The notes beneath the pieces are model-generated. The model had not been told where the DNA came from. It saw only the letters and a program-made list of their open reading frames with translations, and did not search any database. Shown one piece after another: positions 54,932 through 63,601 of a DNA stretch of 64,000 bases (position 1 is the first letter of the stretch; each line of letters begins with the position of its first letter). The position numbers and the translations under genes were made by a program. The DNA lies in the NCBI GenBank assembly GCA_002869185.1, contig PKTN01000001.1:124001-188000 (forward strand). The letters are read 5' to 3'. This DNA comes from Denitrovibrio sp. (GTDB lineage Bacteria; Chrysiogenota; Deferribacteres; Deferribacterales; Geovibrionaceae).

Positions 54932-56668
54932 TTACTTCGAAAGTGGCAAAGAGATAGTGAAACAAACACCATTGTTGGTGTTGTGGCAAGATATCTTACC
55001 TTTCATATGCTCCTCAATGATCATTCTAGACATATAAAGACCTATACCTGTCCCTTTCCCTTCTTTTTTTGTTGTGAAATAAGGGTCAAATATCTTATCT
55101 ATAACATCATCAGGGATTGGCATTCCTTGGTTATGTATATCAATTACAATATCAGATGATGTAATCGTAACATTAATATCTAATTTTCTCTCAGAATTGT
55201 TTTCGTTTATCTGTGATTGATTTATAGCATCTTTAGCATTGCTAATAAGATTTAAAAACACCTGACGTAGTTCTCCTGGATATCCAATAAGAGTATCTTT
55301 GTTCTTATCACACACATGTCTATTATTCATTTCAAAACACGCCTTCTCACTATCAGAACAGTTACAGTGGGTTTCAATAGTGATGTTTTCTGATTTAAAT
55401 TGTGCTTTTATTAAATCCAAGGTAATAGCTAGTTCTTTGATAATGGAAAAACTCGTTTTAGACTTATTTGGTGAAAAGAAGTTTCTAAAATCATCTATAG
55501 TGTTAGACATATAGTCTATTAGTTGACAGTGCTGGTTGGATAGCTCCTCGAAAGATATGCCGTAATCTTCCCCTTCGTGTACGTCATGCATCGCTTGTGC
55601 GACTAGATTAATACTGTTTAAAGGTTGTCTCCACTGATGAGCAATAGCGTTAATCATCTTGCCCATATCAGCAAATTTACGTTGTTCGTAGAGCAAGCCC
55701 TCCTGTTTTTGTCTCAAGGAGACTTCATATTTTACTTTTTGTAAAAGGTTTTTATTAAGATTTTTTAATTCATTTTCGAGAGTTTTTAATTTAGTTATAT
55801 CTTTCGAAACGCTTAATATGACAATTTCACCATCTACTTCTTGGATACTAGCAGACATTAAACCTTGGAGTGTATACCCATCTTTATGCACAAAATCAGC
55901 CTCAAGGTTACGGTAAAAGCCATTCTTATTAAGACCTTCTATGAGCATTTCTCTGTCTTCTTGATTTTTCCAGATATTAAGTTCTAATGAGGATTTATTG
56001 ATTACGTCATCTTCTGTATAACCTAATATCCTTGTAAAACCTTCATTAATACTGATAAATTTCCCATCTTTTAAACGGTTAAGGTTGATCGAATCCTGAC
56101 TTGTATTGAATGCACTGGCAAATATTTGCTCAGAAGCTTTTAATTTCTTTTGAGTCTCTTTGAGTTCTATTATCTTATCTTCAAGCTCTTTTGTTCTCTC
56201 AGAGATAATAAGCTCCAGATTGCTATTCATCTTCTGAAGTTCTTCTGTTTTTTCTTGAATTAGTAGATCTTTATGTTTTTTTTCAGTAATGTCAAATATG
56301 TAGGAAACACAGAATTCCACATCCTCTACAGTGACATAATGATTAACGGATTCAACATGAATATGAGTGCCGTCGCTCTTTAGATGTACAGTTTCAAATC
56401 TTGTTAGTTGCTTGTCTTTTAAAATTATGAATTCTTTTGATATTTCTGATTTTGAAAAATTATTGTATAGCTTATCGACAGTTAGAGTTAAAAGCTCTTC
56501 CATACTGTAACCGAAGTGTATACAAGCAGCAGAATTTGCGAAGATAATATCACTATTAGGCAGTGTCCATAAAATAGGCAAAGGGGAATTAGCAGCTATT
56601 TTTACGAAAGAGTTATTTTGCATTAATTCGCTATTCATTAATGGATGCTTCATGATCAATTTTACCAT
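54932..56668 (-). CDS. PAS-PAS sensor histidine kinase
   Basis: A roughly 578-residue kinase with two PAS domains (about residues 25-130 and 195-310) joined by a coiled coil (TEELQKMNSNLELIISERTKELEDK). Then come a phospho-His box AHQWRQPLNSINLVAQAMHD and a HATPase domain (NLISNAKDAINQ, DPYFTTKKEGKGTGIGL). A cysteine-rich stretch (CNCSDSEKACFEMNNRHVC) sits in the kinase core. The start is uncertain: ATG 56668 or 56638 (no strong ribosome site). No cognate regulator lies beside it. It is convergent with nifA, and a role in nitrogen control is not shown. Confidence 0.82.
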   Translation of the reverse strand: MVKLIMKHPLMNSELMQNNSFVKIAANSPLPILWTLPNSDIIFANSAACIHFGYSMEELLTLTVDKLYNNFSKSEISKEFIILKDKQLTRFETVHLKSDGTHIHVESVNHYVTVEDVEFCVSYIFDITEKKHKDLLIQEKTEELQKMNSNLELIISERTKELEDKIIELKETQKKLKASEQIFASAFNTSQDSINLNRLKDGKFISINEGFTRILGYTEDDVINKSSLELNIWKNQEDREMLIEGLNKNGFYRNLEADFVHKDGYTLQGLMSASIQEVDGEIVILSVSKDITKLKTLENELKNLNKNLLQKVKYEVSLRQKQEGLLYEQRKFADMGKMINAIAHQWRQPLNSINLVAQAMHDVHEGEDYGISFEELSNQHCQLIDYMSNTIDDFRNFFSPNKSKTSFSIIKELAITLDLIKAQFKSENITIETHCNCSDSEKACFEMNNRHVCDKNKDTLIGYPGELRQVFLNLISNAKDAINQSQINENNSERKLDINVTITSSDIVIDIHNQGMPIPDDVIDKIFDPYFTTKKEGKGTGIGLYMSRMIIEEHMKGKISCHNTNNGVCFTISLPLSK

Positions 56669-56727
56669 ACTGATTATTTTATGTGAAGACAATTCCTAGC
56701 CTTTAATGACCAGTAAAATTAATGTAT

Positions 56728-57111
56728 CTAAGGCTTTATCTCGTATTCTGAAATTGCTAACTTGCCTTCATCACTAAGCCTAAGTAGCCAATGTATGTTT
56801 GCTATAACATCTATCTTGTCGTTATTAGGTGTCTCAGCTTTAAAGTGCATTTTCATCTTAGCGAAATAGACATTGTCCCTTGCGTGTTTAGATTCGATCT
56901 CTTCTATCTTATGCTTAAGGTTAAGAATATTTGCTTTAACAGCCTCATACCACTTCGCATACATCTCTTTAGAATCAATTACAAGCTCCCCTTCAGTAAT
57001 GACGAACTCATCATCAAAGAACGAGAGTAGGGTGTTAACATCAACCCCATTATCTAGCTGTTTAAAGTAGTCTTGGGCAAAATTATTGATCTGTATTTTT
57101 ATGTTATCCAT
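56728..57111 (-). CDS. NTF2/SnoaL-like small protein
   Basis: A 127-residue protein beginning with a helix (INNFAQDYFKQLDNGVDVNTLLSFFDDEFVI) followed by beta-rich sequence with a KMKMHFKAETP strand, the NTF2-like cone pattern. Function is unknown. It is distinct in sequence from the NTF2-like protein at 7.4 kb. It is divergent from the nat gene. Confidence 0.6.
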   Translation of the reverse strand: MDNIKIQINNFAQDYFKQLDNGVDVNTLLSFFDDEFVITEGELVIDSKEMYAKWYEAVKANILNLKHKIEEIESKHARDNVYFAKMKMHFKAETPNNDKIDVIANIHWLLRLSDEGKLAISEYEIKP

Positions 57112-57185
57112 ATGGCTACACCTTATAATGTTGAACTTTCATTTAGAATATATATCATAGATGTACCTAATAAGTGGAGTGATTT

Positions 57186-57974
57186 ATGTCTGATTTTGAT
57201 GCTTATTTTAAACGTCTTGGTATTGATCCAAGCAAGCCATCTTTAGAGTTGGTTAATGATTTGATTAGAGAGCATATCGCCCAGTTTAGCTTTAATAGTA
57301 TCTCAGTTCTTCTTAAACATCACGTATCACTAGAGATATCAGATATATATAAAAAAATCGTCCTTGAAGGCCGTGGTGGTTATTGCTTCGAACATAATAG
57401 ACTGATGCATGACGTTCTCGCGTCACTAGGCTTTAAAGTCAGGTTGCTGGTTGCCAAGGTGATTAATAATACTGACATAGATTCTCCTCGCACACATAGG
57501 GTCACTCTTCTCGAATGGGAAGGTGAAAACTATCTTGTGGACGTAGGGTTCGGTCCAAAAGGACTTAGGGGAGCGATAAAGATTGAAAATGGCTTCGAAT
57601 CAGCACAGAATATGGCTAGCTACCGAATATCAATCAACAAATATAATGATTATCAGCTTGAGATCGCCACAGATGATGGTTATTTCTCGTTATATATGTT
57701 TAATTTCCACCGCTACACTGAGGCTGATTGTATAATGGGGAATTTCTATTCTTATATGCATCCGAATGCTGTTTTCGTTAACAATTTAGTATTGTCACGA
57801 ATCTTGCCTGATATGACACTATCATTGCGTAATGGTGTTTACCACCGCATAGGTAATGACAAAACAGATGTTATAGAAATAACTACTCAGCCCCAGCTTA
57901 AGGCTATTATTGAAGATGATTTCGGGATAACCTTAACAGACGCTGAGTGTGATATTCTGTTTGAGAAAGTTTAG
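57186..57974 (+). CDS. nat: Arylamine N-acetyltransferase
   Basis: A 262-residue NAT-family enzyme. The catalytic triad is visible as Cys in RGGYCFEHN, His in THRVTLLEW and Asp in LVDVGFGP. NATs move acetyl from acetyl-CoA to arylamines or hydrazines; in bacteria they can also serve as acyl transferases in secondary metabolism. A GTGG-like ribosome site and GGAG (57174) precede the ATG. It is convergent with the LigB-type gene, one base apart. Confidence 0.88.
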   Translation: MSDFDAYFKRLGIDPSKPSLELVNDLIREHIAQFSFNSISVLLKHHVSLEISDIYKKIVLEGRGGYCFEHNRLMHDVLASLGFKVRLLVAKVINNTDIDSPRTHRVTLLEWEGENYLVDVGFGPKGLRGAIKIENGFESAQNMASYRISINKYNDYQLEIATDDGYFSLYMFNFHRYTEADCIMGNFYSYMHPNAVFVNNLVLSRILPDMTLSLRNGVYHRIGNDKTDVIEITTQPQLKAIIEDDFGITLTDAECDILFEKV

Positions 57975-57975
57975 T

Positions 57976-58773
57976 TTACCAAATGTATGTACTAGACTTC
58001 TTATTTAAAATTTTCAGTTCATAATGCTCTTTACAAGCGACTCCAGCAACTCCGTAACATACATGCAATGGGAGTAGGTGCTCTTCCCTAGGGTGGCAAT
58101 ATTTTGAGTTTGGAGCCTTTTTCCATTCGATAAGTCTGTTAGTCCTTTCAACTTCGTTAATTTCACTGCTTGAGCAAGTATCTATGAGCCAGTTTTCGAA
58201 TGAATCATTCTTCTCTTTTGTCTCTGGTGTCTCTTTTGAATAGAAGGCACGCATATTATGGAAAGAGAATCCAGAACCGATAATAAGAAGGTCCTCATAG
58301 TCAAGATCTGCGATAGATTTGCCTATATTTATGTGCGCGGCAGGGTCAAGATTATTCATCAGTGATAGCTGGATACAGGGAATGTCTGCCTCTGGATACA
58401 TTATCTTAAGGGGTACATACAGCCCGTGGTCGAAGCCTCTCTTAGAGTCAAGTTTAGCCTCGATAGAGTTCTCCTTAAGGAGTGAGTATATCTTCTCTGC
58501 TAGGTCTGGTTCACCTGGTGCTGGGTATTTGATATTGTACGATTCCTCTGGAAAACCAGAATAATCATATATCATCTCTGGTGCTGGATTGCTCGTGAGA
58601 GTAGGGATATTAGCTTCCCAGTGGGCACTAATAACTAATATAGCAGAAGGTTTTTTTATCTGCTTTGCAATATGTTTTAAGTTATTTACCATCTCTGTAT
58701 GGTCTTTATCACCGAGAAGTGGCAAGGGACCTCCACCGTGGGAGAGATATATTATTTTAGGTATATTATTCAT
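57976..58773 (-). CDS. LigB/DODA-family extradiol dioxygenase
   Basis: A 265-residue protein with LSHGGGPLPLLGD, VISAHWEAN, FDHGLYVPLKIMYPEA and HPREEHLLPLHVCYG, whose histidines form the iron or zinc site of the YgiD/DODA group. Members open catechol-type rings, though many bacterial ones have unknown substrates. An AGG-containing site precedes the ATG. Confidence 0.82.
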   Translation of the reverse strand: MNNIPKIIYLSHGGGPLPLLGDKDHTEMVNNLKHIAKQIKKPSAILVISAHWEANIPTLTSNPAPEMIYDYSGFPEESYNIKYPAPGEPDLAEKIYSLLKENSIEAKLDSKRGFDHGLYVPLKIMYPEADIPCIQLSLMNNLDPAAHINIGKSIADLDYEDLLIIGSGFSFHNMRAFYSKETPETKEKNDSFENWLIDTCSSSEINEVERTNRLIEWKKAPNSKYCHPREEHLLPLHVCYGVAGVACKEHYELKILNKKSSTYIW

Positions 58774-58983
58774 TTTAACCTCATATATTACTGTTTTTTA
58801 ACAATATAATTATATGTTTATGTTTAGCTAGATGTATTAGGTGTTAGAATAGTTGTTTGCCATAGATGGATAAATACCTTGCTGGAATACGTTTGATATT
58901 GCTTGATCTAAAAGGCTTGAAATCTTCTAATAAGTCAATATTATAGTAAGTCATTATGAATTTAAAAACACTAGAGGTAACAG

Positions 58984-59730
58984 ATGTTAAAAAGTAGTAA
59001 TCCTGCTCTGAATAAGAATGTTTTTGCAAATATCGAACGCTCCACAGGCGAGACGATGACCATACAAGGTGCGGCTAATAAATCGCTTATCCTTTTGGTT
59101 ATCCTGATCTTTAGTGCGAGCTATACTTGGCAGCAAGGACTTGGTTCTGAGGAAGGCTTAAGGTCTATTATGGGCTGGATTATGCCACTCGCAATAGGTG
59201 GACTTATTGTCGCTATTGTAACTATGTTTAAGAAGCAGTGGGCATATATTACTGCGCCTATATACGCTGTGATACAAGGTCTTGTCTTGGGTGCTATTTC
59301 GTTAATTATGGAGATGAAGTTTCCTGGCATTGCTATGCAGGCAGTTGGGTTGACATTTGGTACTTTCTTTATGTTGCTCATAGCTTATAAATCTCGTCTG
59401 ATCAGGGCTACAGAAAACTTTAAGCTTGGAGTAACTGCTGCTACATGCGGAATAGGGTTGCTTTATCTTGTAAGTTTTGTGCTTGGCATGTTTGGAGTTA
59501 GAATCCCTTATATCCACGAATCTGGTTTGATAGGCATAGGCTTTAGCTTGTTCGTTGTTGTTATAGCCGCTTTGAACCTTGTTATGGATTTCGACTTTAT
59601 AGAGAGTGGTGCCGAGCATGGTGCTCCTAAGTACATGGAGTGGTATGGCGCTTTTGGACTGCTTATAACTCTTGTATGGTTATACATAGAGATACTGAAC
59701 TTGTTAGCTAAACTTAGAGGCAGGGAATAA
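58984..59730 (+). CDS. Bax inhibitor-1/YccA-family membrane protein
   Basis: A 248-residue protein with about seven membrane segments and the family pattern near its end: GLIGIGFSLFVVVIAALNLVMDFDFIESGAEHGAPKYMEWYG. Relatives are pH-gated calcium channels or inhibitors of FtsH-mediated proteolysis. It lies immediately before the rloAB island and its stop is four bases from the first modC-like repeat. Confidence 0.85.
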   Translation: MLKSSNPALNKNVFANIERSTGETMTIQGAANKSLILLVILIFSASYTWQQGLGSEEGLRSIMGWIMPLAIGGLIVAIVTMFKKQWAYITAPIYAVIQGLVLGAISLIMEMKFPGIAMQAVGLTFGTFFMLLIAYKSRLIRATENFKLGVTAATCGIGLLYLVSFVLGMFGVRIPYIHESGLIGIGFSLFVVVIAALNLVMDFDFIESGAEHGAPKYMEWYGAFGLLITLVWLYIEILNLLAKLRGRE

Positions 59731-59778
59731 TCATTGCCTGATTGTGGCAGTACTTCTACGGGATAGGGCGACAGTTTT
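59731..59778 (-). pseudogene. Duplicated 3' end of modC (left border of rloAB island)
   Basis: Read on the minus strand this piece encodes KTVALSRRSTATIRQ followed by TGA, the same last 15 residues as intact modC. Bases 59735-59778 align with 61835-61878 at 39 of 44 positions. All five differences are synonymous. It has no start or upstream coding sequence, so it is a leftover coding tail. Confidence 0.85.
59735..59778. repeat. 44-bp direct repeat, left copy (att-like)
   Basis: This copy pairs with 61835-61878, starting exactly 2,100 bases upstream of it (39/44 identical). The enclosed segment holds the rloA and rloB genes and no transposase or integrase. Confidence 0.8.
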
Positions 59779-59888
59779 TAATATAATTGAAATTATGCAG
59801 GATCAAATGTATAAAAAAAATAAAATAAGACGGACAGTAGAATTATTATAAATCAGCTTAAATAATTTGTAAAAAAATGAGATAAAAT

Positions 59889-59921
59889 CACAAAACAAGT
59901 GGTTTTGTGTGGTGTTTTGTG
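59889..59921. promoter_or_regulatory. Inverted and direct GTTTTGTG repeats upstream of rloA
   Basis: CACAAAAC-AAGTG-GTTTTGTG is a perfect inverted repeat, and GTTTTGTG occurs again at 59914-59921. The array ends about 37 bases before the rloA start, a typical operator position. Confidence 0.5.
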
Positions 59922-59958
59922 TTAGCGTTCAGTATGTATTGAGAGTCAGGAGTAAAAG

Positions 59959-61200
59959 ATGCTAGTAGAATTTAGAGTAAAGAACTTTAGGTCTATCATG
60001 GAAGAACAAGTTCTGAGCCTTGTTGCATCCAAAGATAAAGAATTAACTAATAATGTGACTCATATAAAGAAATTTGATTTGTTAAAAAGTGCAGTGATTT
60101 ATGGGGCAAACTCAAGTGGTAAAAGCAATATTATAAAAGCATTAGATTTTATGAGATTTATGCTTGTTTCTCCACTTTTAGGTAATCAAGACGATGATTT
60201 TATACCAGTCGATGTTTTTGCACTTAGCACAACGACTGAGAAGGAACCTGCTATGTTTGAACTAACATTTTTTGTCAATGAAATAAGATATAGGTATGGT
60301 TTTGAAGTTAATACAGATGAAATTGTCAGTGAATGGCTTTTTTATGTACCAAATAAACAAGAAATTCAGCTCTTTTTAAGAGATAAAGAAACCTTTATTA
60401 TTCATAATGTACTAAAAAAAGAGGGAAAAGGTCTGACAGATAAAACGAGAGATAACGTATTATTCTTGAGTATTCTTCATCAATTTAATAGTAAACTTAC
60501 TGAAGAAGTTTATAACTACTTTAAAAAACTAAAAATTGTACAAGGTGACATTAAACATTATCTTGGTAATTTATCACGCCAAATGAACCATGGAAAAAAC
60601 AATGAGATAATTAATAATCTTCTCAAAAAGATTGATTTACAAATTGAATGTTTACGCTGTGAAGAAGAGAAACTTGATATAGATAATGTGCCACCTGAAC
60701 TGCGTACATTTATTGAGAAGCATGAAACAGATTTCACTGGTTGGTCGTACAATACAACACATAACAAGTACAATGAGCAAGGCGATGTAATTGGTACTGT
60801 TGATTTTGATCTAGACTTAAATGAATCAGATGGTACGAAACAATTTATTTGCCTCATAGGACCTTTTATGGATACTATCTCTAATGAAGGAGTATTGATT
60901 GTAGATGAGCTTGAGAATAGTTTACATCCACTATTAGTTGAGTTCATTATTAAGCTTTTTAGTTTAGATAAGAAAATTCAGCTTATTTTTACAACTCATA
61001 ATACAAAACTTCTATCAAGCAAATTATTCAGGCGTGATCAAATTTGGTTTACTGAAAAAAACCAACAAGGAGCAACAAGTCTCCAATCTTTGTATGATTT
61101 TTCTGTTAGAAAAGACGCTTCGTATGAAAAAGATTATCTAGCGGGTAAATATGGAGCTATCCCATACCTCGAAGATATTAGCGAGAGTTTTAATGGGTAG
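59959..61200 (+). CDS. rloA: RloA-like AAA ATPase (defence-associated)
   Basis: A 413-residue ABC/SMC-type ATPase: Walker A YGANSSGKSNIIKALDF at about 50-60, a helical middle, Walker B GVLIVDELENSLHP and a final switch LIFTTHNTKLLS. The C-terminal KDYLAGKYGAIPYLEDI is the RloA/AAA_15 ending. Such ATPases sense phage or damaged DNA and work with a TOPRIM-type partner. A GGAG site precedes the ATG. Base composition is more AT-rich than the surrounding mod and Bax genes. Its stop overlaps the rloB start. Confidence 0.85.
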   Translation: MLVEFRVKNFRSIMEEQVLSLVASKDKELTNNVTHIKKFDLLKSAVIYGANSSGKSNIIKALDFMRFMLVSPLLGNQDDDFIPVDVFALSTTTEKEPAMFELTFFVNEIRYRYGFEVNTDEIVSEWLFYVPNKQEIQLFLRDKETFIIHNVLKKEGKGLTDKTRDNVLFLSILHQFNSKLTEEVYNYFKKLKIVQGDIKHYLGNLSRQMNHGKNNEIINNLLKKIDLQIECLRCEEEKLDIDNVPPELRTFIEKHETDFTGWSYNTTHNKYNEQGDVIGTVDFDLDLNESDGTKQFICLIGPFMDTISNEGVLIVDELENSLHPLLVEFIIKLFSLDKKIQLIFTTHNTKLLSSKLFRRDQIWFTEKNQQGATSLQSLYDFSVRKDASYEKDYLAGKYGAIPYLEDISESFNG

Positions 61201-61825
61201 TGGTGATAATATACATCACAAAAGAAAAGCACAGAGAGATTTTAAGAGAAAATCTAAAGCTCTTGATACACGACCACGTATACTAATTGTATGCGAAGGT
61301 GAAAAGACTGAACCTAATTATTTCAGAGAGTTTCCTGTAAAGGGAAATCTTGTAAATGTCGAAATACATGGAGAAGGAAAAAATACTAGAAGTCTAGTAG
61401 AAGAAGCAAAAAGACTAGCCAGAATAGCAAATAATAATAAAGAACCTTATTATCAGATTTGGTGTGTATTTGATAAAGACTCATTCCCACAGTTTAATGA
61501 TGCAGTTAAAATATGTGAATCAACTAAAAACTTTTTTGCAGCATACTCAAATGAGGCTTTTGAAATATGGTATCTCTTACATTATAATTATCATGATGCA
61601 GCTACAAGTAGAACAGAATATGAACGCATGTTGTCTAAAAATTTAAAAACAAAGTATGAGAAGAACTCGAAAAATATGTACGCTATATTATTAGATAAAC
61701 AACCCTGTGCTATCAGAAATGCAAAAAAACTACGAGCTACCTATGACTCAATCAGTCCTCATTCTAATAACCCCTGCACAACGGTGTATGAGCTTGTAGA
61801 GGAACTTAATAAGTATATTAAGTAG
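61193..61825 (+). CDS. rloB: RloB-like TOPRIM-domain protein
   Basis: The ATG at 61193 overlaps the rloA stop by eight bases (ATGGGTAG). The 210-residue protein has RPRILIVCEGEKTEPNYF, with the catalytic glutamate of a TOPRIM fold, and the DxD-like CVFDKDSFPQF. RloB is the usual partner of RloA; the related AriA/AriB pair of PARIS defends against phages by sensing anti-restriction proteins. Whether this pair acts the same way is unknown. The 3' end lies ten bases before the right-hand modC repeat. Confidence 0.85.
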   Translation: MGSGDNIHHKRKAQRDFKRKSKALDTRPRILIVCEGEKTEPNYFREFPVKGNLVNVEIHGEGKNTRSLVEEAKRLARIANNNKEPYYQIWCVFDKDSFPQFNDAVKICESTKNFFAAYSNEAFEIWYLLHYNYHDAATSRTEYERMLSKNLKTKYEKNSKNMYAILLDKQPCAIRNAKKLRATYDSISPHSNNPCTTVYELVEELNKYIK

Positions 61826-61830
61826 TAAAT

Positions 61831-62907
61831 CTACTGCCTGATGGTAGCGGTGCTTCTGCGGGATAGGGCGACAGTTTTGAGGATGATAAACACCTCTGAG
61901 CCGTTTTCTATATGTAGGTCAGAGACGGCTTCGCTAGTGATTGTGGCATAGACATTGACTCCTATGTCGATCTTTATGCCTATAGCTCCGTCTGTTGTCT
62001 GTTCCATTTTGGTGACTTTACCTTTGATAATGTTTCTCGCACTAAGCCCCTCTGGCTTTTTGATAGAGATTGTCACGTCTTCTGAACGGAGGGTGACACG
62101 AAGTTTTGTCCCAGTCTTGTATTGCCTAGTTGGTATCATCAGTTTGCCATCCACCAGAGATATTATCCCAGATGAATTATGCTGATCTACGGCTACAGCC
62201 TTGAGCACAGAGACTCTTCCAGTGAGGCCAAGGTGTTCCATATTCGCAGGATTAGAGACTACTTCCTCAACACTCCCCGACTCGATACAACTACCGTTAG
62301 ACATGAGGACGGCATTATCCCCCAGTGCTAAGAGCTCGTCCAGACTATGAGTGACGTATACAACAGGCATTTTGAATTTCTCGACCATTCTGCCAATGAA
62401 AGGGATCAACTCTTGTTTTCGTGCTGAATCAAGAGCAGAGAGCGGTTCGTCCATGAGCAAGAAATCTGGCGAAGTGAGTAGTGCCCGCCCTATGGCTACA
62501 CGCTGTTTCTCGCCGCCTGAAAGCTTGTGAGGTCGCCTCTCTAGCAAATCTTCAATACCTAAAAGCTCTATAATTTCTTGAAACATTTCGTTCTTTTGAC
62601 CTTTGAAACCGTAACGCAGATTCGACTCGACTGACATGTGCGGAAAGAGTCTACCATCTTGAAAAATATAGCCTGCATTTCGTTTCTGTGTAGGGATATT
62701 TATATTCTGATAACTATCAAACAAAAGTCTTTCGCCTACAGCAATTCTGCCGACATCAGGTTTTTGAAGCCCAGCTATCATGTTGATTATGCTTGTTTTG
62801 CCTGAACCTGATTTACCAAAAAGAGCTGTCACCATACCTTTGTTACACACGAAAGAAGCATCAAGTCTAAAATTTGTATGTTCTTTAATAGCTCTAAATT
62901 CAAGCAT
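61831..62907 (-). CDS. modC: Molybdate ABC transporter ATP-binding protein ModC
   Basis: A 358-residue ATPase with Walker A GKSGSGKTSII, signature LSGGEKQRVAIGRAL, Walker B LLMDEPLSALD and a C-terminal TOBE/Mop domain (about residues 290-352, ARNIIKGKVTKMEQTTDGAIG) that binds molybdate. Its last 44 coding bases recur at 59735, on the far side of rloAB, so the present 3' end may have arrived with that island. It overlaps modB by eight bases. Confidence 0.93.
   Translation of the reverse strand: MLEFRAIKEHTNFRLDASFVCNKGMVTALFGKSGSGKTSIINMIAGLQKPDVGRIAVGERLLFDSYQNINIPTQKRNAGYIFQDGRLFPHMSVESNLRYGFKGQKNEMFQEIIELLGIEDLLERRPHKLSGGEKQRVAIGRALLTSPDFLLMDEPLSALDSARKQELIPFIGRMVEKFKMPVVYVTHSLDELLALGDNAVLMSNGSCIESGSVEEVVSNPANMEHLGLTGRVSVLKAVAVDQHNSSGIISLVDGKLMIPTRQYKTGTKLRVTLRSEDVTISIKKPEGLSARNIIKGKVTKMEQTTDGAIGIKIDIGVNVYATITSEAVSDLHIENGSEVFIILKTVALSRRSTATIRQ
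61835..61878. repeat. 44-bp direct repeat, right copy (att-like, inside modC)
   Basis: This is the functional 3' end of modC and the right border of the 2.1-kb rloAB segment. See the left copy at 59735-59778. Confidence 0.8.
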
Positions 62908-63601
62908 TATCGCCCCTTAATCTAGCCCCTGCTTTGCGAGAGAAATACTCTGACCCAGCAATAGCGACTAGTGCTAAAGCGATAGATATCAAACATAGCC
63001 TAAATGCTGCTGACTCTGTACCTGGCGTTTGGGTAAGTGTATAAAGTGCAAGTGGTAGAGTACTTGTTTCACCTGGGATGTTCGATACGAAAGTGATAGT
63101 CGCTCCGAACTCTCCGAGACATCTTGCAAATGCAAGGACAGTTCCTGTTATTATCCCCGGTATGGATAGAGGTAGAGTTATAGTAAAAAAGACTCTGAAC
63201 CAGCTAGCGCCTAATGTCTTAGACGCCTCTTCAAGTCCTCTGTCGACAGCTTCGATAGAGAGACGCACACTCCTTACTAGCAAAGGGAATGACATAATAA
63301 CAGAAGCCAAGACTGCCCCTTTCCAAGAGAATGCAATACCAGAACCGAAGATGTCGATGAGGAATTTTCCAGCTGGTGCATTGTCGTTAAACGTGATTAA
63401 CAACACGTAACCTGTAACTACTGGCGGTATCACAAGCGGAATGTGAACCAAACCATCTATAAGCAGTTTGCCTGGGAAGTTTTTTCTGGCAAGAAGATAA
63501 GCTATAGCTATCCCCGGTATTAAACCAGATACCACTGCCCATATAGAAATCTTAAGGCTAAGGGAGAGCGCCTCTATTTCATAACTGCTTAGTCCAAACA
63601 T
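62900..63601 (-). CDS. modB: Molybdate ABC transporter permease ModB
   Basis: A 233-residue permease with about five membrane segments and the coupling-helix motif EEASKTLGASWFRVFFTITLP, followed by RCLGEFGATITFVSNIPG as in ModB. It imports molybdate with ModA and ModC. Its ATG follows the modA stop directly and its end overlaps modC. Confidence 0.93.
   Translation of the reverse strand: MFGLSSYEIEALSLSLKISIWAVVSGLIPGIAIAYLLARKNFPGKLLIDGLVHIPLVIPPVVTGYVLLITFNDNAPAGKFLIDIFGSGIAFSWKGAVLASVIMSFPLLVRSVRLSIEAVDRGLEEASKTLGASWFRVFFTITLPLSIPGIITGTVLAFARCLGEFGATITFVSNIPGETSTLPLALYTLTQTPGTESAAFRLCLISIALALVAIAGSEYFSRKAGARLRGDNA

Noticed and set aside
59779-61834. Integrase or transposase inside the rloAB segment
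   Set aside because: The two genes fill nearly the whole segment; no other supported reading frame remains.
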